DNA of 34,140 nucleotides, taken from assembly GCA_019509985.1 (NCBI GenBank), contig JAEKLF010000141.1:1-34140 (forward strand), written 5' to 3'. Of this stretch, positions 33,024-34,140 are shown piece after piece. How positions within the stretch are numbered: position 1 is the stretch's first letter; each line of letters starts with the position of its first letter. The notes beneath the pieces were generated by a model. The model did no database searches and had not been told where the DNA came from. It saw nothing but the letters and a program-made list of their open reading frames with translations. Source of the stretch: Burkholderiales bacterium (GTDB lineage: Bacteria > Pseudomonadota > Gammaproteobacteria > Burkholderiales > Burkholderiaceae_C). The translations under genes were made by a program, and so were the position numbers.

Positions 33024-34140
33024 ATGACCCGCCCCCGCTTCCTCCAGATCCACAGCCTCGCCAGCTACCCCGGCACTCTGCTCAACCGCGACGACGCTGG
33101 CATGGCCAAACGCCTGCCCTTCGGCGGCAGCACGCGCTCGCGGGTGTCTTCCCAAGCCCTCAAGCGCCGATGGCGCTTTGCCGGCCAGGAGGATCACGAA
33201 CGGGCCAAGGCCGTGCCTTTCTCGCTGCAGTCGCTCGGCTTGCCGATGGGCGAGCGCACCAAGGAGGTCATCGAGCGCGCCGTGCTGCCAGTGGCCGGCG
33301 AGGGTCTCACGGCCCTGCACACCAAGGCCCAGGACGCGTTGCGTGACGCCCTCGCCACCGCCCTGTACGGCGACAAAGGCGCCGACCTGAAGAGCCGGCA
33401 AGCGCTCTTCTTCGGCGACCCCGAGATCACCTACCTGCGCCAGTTCAGCCGCAGCCTGCTTGAGCAGGGCGCCGCCCAAGCCGCCCTGACCGGCGAGGCC
33501 GAGCCCGACAAGAAGGTCCTCAAGGAGTGGGCCGACACGCTCAAGGCCGCCATCGAGCCCTTGCGCAGAAACCTGCGGGCGCTGGCCCAAGGCGCTGGCC
33601 TGGAGTCGGCGTTGTGGGGCCGCATGGTCACCTCGGACACCGAGGCCAACCGAGACGCCGCCGTCCACGTTGCCCACGCCTTCACTGTCCACGCCATCGA
33701 GCGCGAGCTCGATTACGTCACCGCCGTGGACGACCTGCGCCGCCGCGACGGCGAGGCAGGCTCGGCGGGCCTCTTCGACATCGAACTCACCAGCGGCCTC
33801 TACTACGTCTACCTCTGCGTGGACATCGAGCTGCTGGTGTCCAACCTCGGCGGTGACACAGCCCAGGCCGCCGCCGTGCTGGGTCGCTTGGTCAACCTCG
33901 TGGCGCGCGTCTCGCCCGGTGCCAAGAAGGGCAGCACTGCACCCTACGCCCATGCCGAATTTCTGCTGCTCGAGACCGGCGACGACCAGCCCCGCACGCT
34001 TGCCAACGCCTACCGCGATGCCGTGCCCCTGCAGGGCGGCCAGTTGTTCGCCCGTTCGATGGGCGCCCTGCAGAACCACCTCGCCAAGTTCGACGCCGCC
34101 TACGGTGCCCACACTCGCCGGGCCCAGCTCAGCGTCACCT
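33024..34140 (+). CDS. casC: Cas7e/CasC, Cascade backbone subunit (partial, runs off right edge)
   Basis: Starts at ATG 33024 with GGGAGA 9 nt upstream and stays open to the window end (372 codons). The N-terminus HSLASYPGTLLNRDDAGMAK followed by FGGSTRSRVSSQALKRRWR is the Cas7e signature. HVAHAFTVHAIERELDYVTA, then ELTSGLYYVYLCVDIELL are the later conserved blocks. Six copies bind the crRNA spacer region as an RRM-like filament. In type I-E operons cas5, cas6e, cas1 and cas2 follow, then usually the CRISPR array; these would lie to the right of this window. Confidence 0.93.
   Translation, partial: MTRPRFLQIHSLASYPGTLLNRDDAGMAKRLPFGGSTRSRVSSQALKRRWRFAGQEDHERAKAVPFSLQSLGLPMGERTKEVIERAVLPVAGEGLTALHTKAQDALRDALATALYGDKGADLKSRQALFFGDPEITYLRQFSRSLLEQGAAQAALTGEAEPDKKVLKEWADTLKAAIEPLRRNLRALAQGAGLESALWGRMVTSDTEANRDAAVHVAHAFTVHAIERELDYVTAVDDLRRRDGEAGSAGLFDIELTSGLYYVYLCVDIELLVSNLGGDTAQAAAVLGRLVNLVARVSPGAKKGSTAPYAHAEFLLLETGDDQPRTLANAYRDAVPLQGGQLFARSMGALQNHLAKFDAAYGAHTRRAQLSVT

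Noticed and set aside
32892..34112. 406-aa minus-strand ORF at the right end
   Set aside because: Shadow of cas7, whose plus-strand frame has the Cas7e signature.
27922..34140. CRISPR repeat-spacer array near the cas genes
   Set aside because: No regularly spaced direct repeats seen; the array and adaptation genes are presumably beyond the right edge.
1..34140. tRNA genes, rRNA, integrase or att repeats marking element ends
   Set aside because: None recognised by eye, so the element boundaries cannot be placed within this window.

Overview
The window is GC-rich DNA (third codon positions almost always G or C in the longer genes). Its gene families look like those of a betaproteobacterium, probably Burkholderiales, although a gammaproteobacterium with a similar element cannot be excluded. 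Most of it is the conjugation module of an integrative/conjugative element or plasmid with a VirB/VirD4-type (MPF-T) type IV secretion system. It is flanked on the left by RHS-repeat genes and gene debris, and on the right by a putative defence region: a KAP-type P-loop NTPase and the start of a type I-E CRISPR-Cas operon. No integrase, relaxase, tRNA, rRNA, att site or CRISPR array is visible.

Layout. 1-3242 (minus): two tandem secreted RHS/YD-repeat genes in the same frame; the second runs off the left edge. 3460-5000 (minus): a broken ABC-transporter ATPase fragment, then small genes including a secreted HNH nuclease-like protein. 5139-8600: an AlpA-type regulator, a small membrane protein, a hypothetical gene overlapping a LuxR-type regulator with an autoinducer-binding domain, and a degenerate MnmH/SelU-like protein. 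8734-21169 (plus): orf-virB1-B2-B3-B4-orf-B6-B5-B8-B9-B10-B11-virD4, tightly packed and mostly overlapping at ATGA. 21184-24203: OmpA-like lipoprotein, LPD7-like protein and DUF1173 protein. 24178-24993: a small minus-strand ORF, a strong hairpin and a truncated FixJ-like response regulator. 25075-27921: KAP NTPase. About 28030-28150: tail of a transposase. 28251-34140: cas3, cse1 (cas8e), cse2 and the start of cas7; the operon continues beyond the window.

How it fits together. The virB/virD4 genes would build an envelope-spanning channel and pilus, powered by VirB4, VirB11 and VirD4. Three lesions suggest that the machine is damaged. virB4 has an apparent 1-nt frameshift near its 5' end. The virB9 3' end and virB10 5' end appear fused by a deletion. 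VirB11 lacks the whole P-loop segment while both flanking parts stay in frame. The element may therefore be stranded or non-self-transmissible. The cas genes look intact as far as they can be read.

The observations I rate highest are the VirB11 P-loop deletion, the virB9/virB10 junction, the MnmH-like protein that keeps its rhodanese cysteine but has lost its P-loop, the tandem in-frame RHS pair, and the KAP NTPase beside a type I-E system. Family assignments rest on recognising motifs by eye; no database search was run.
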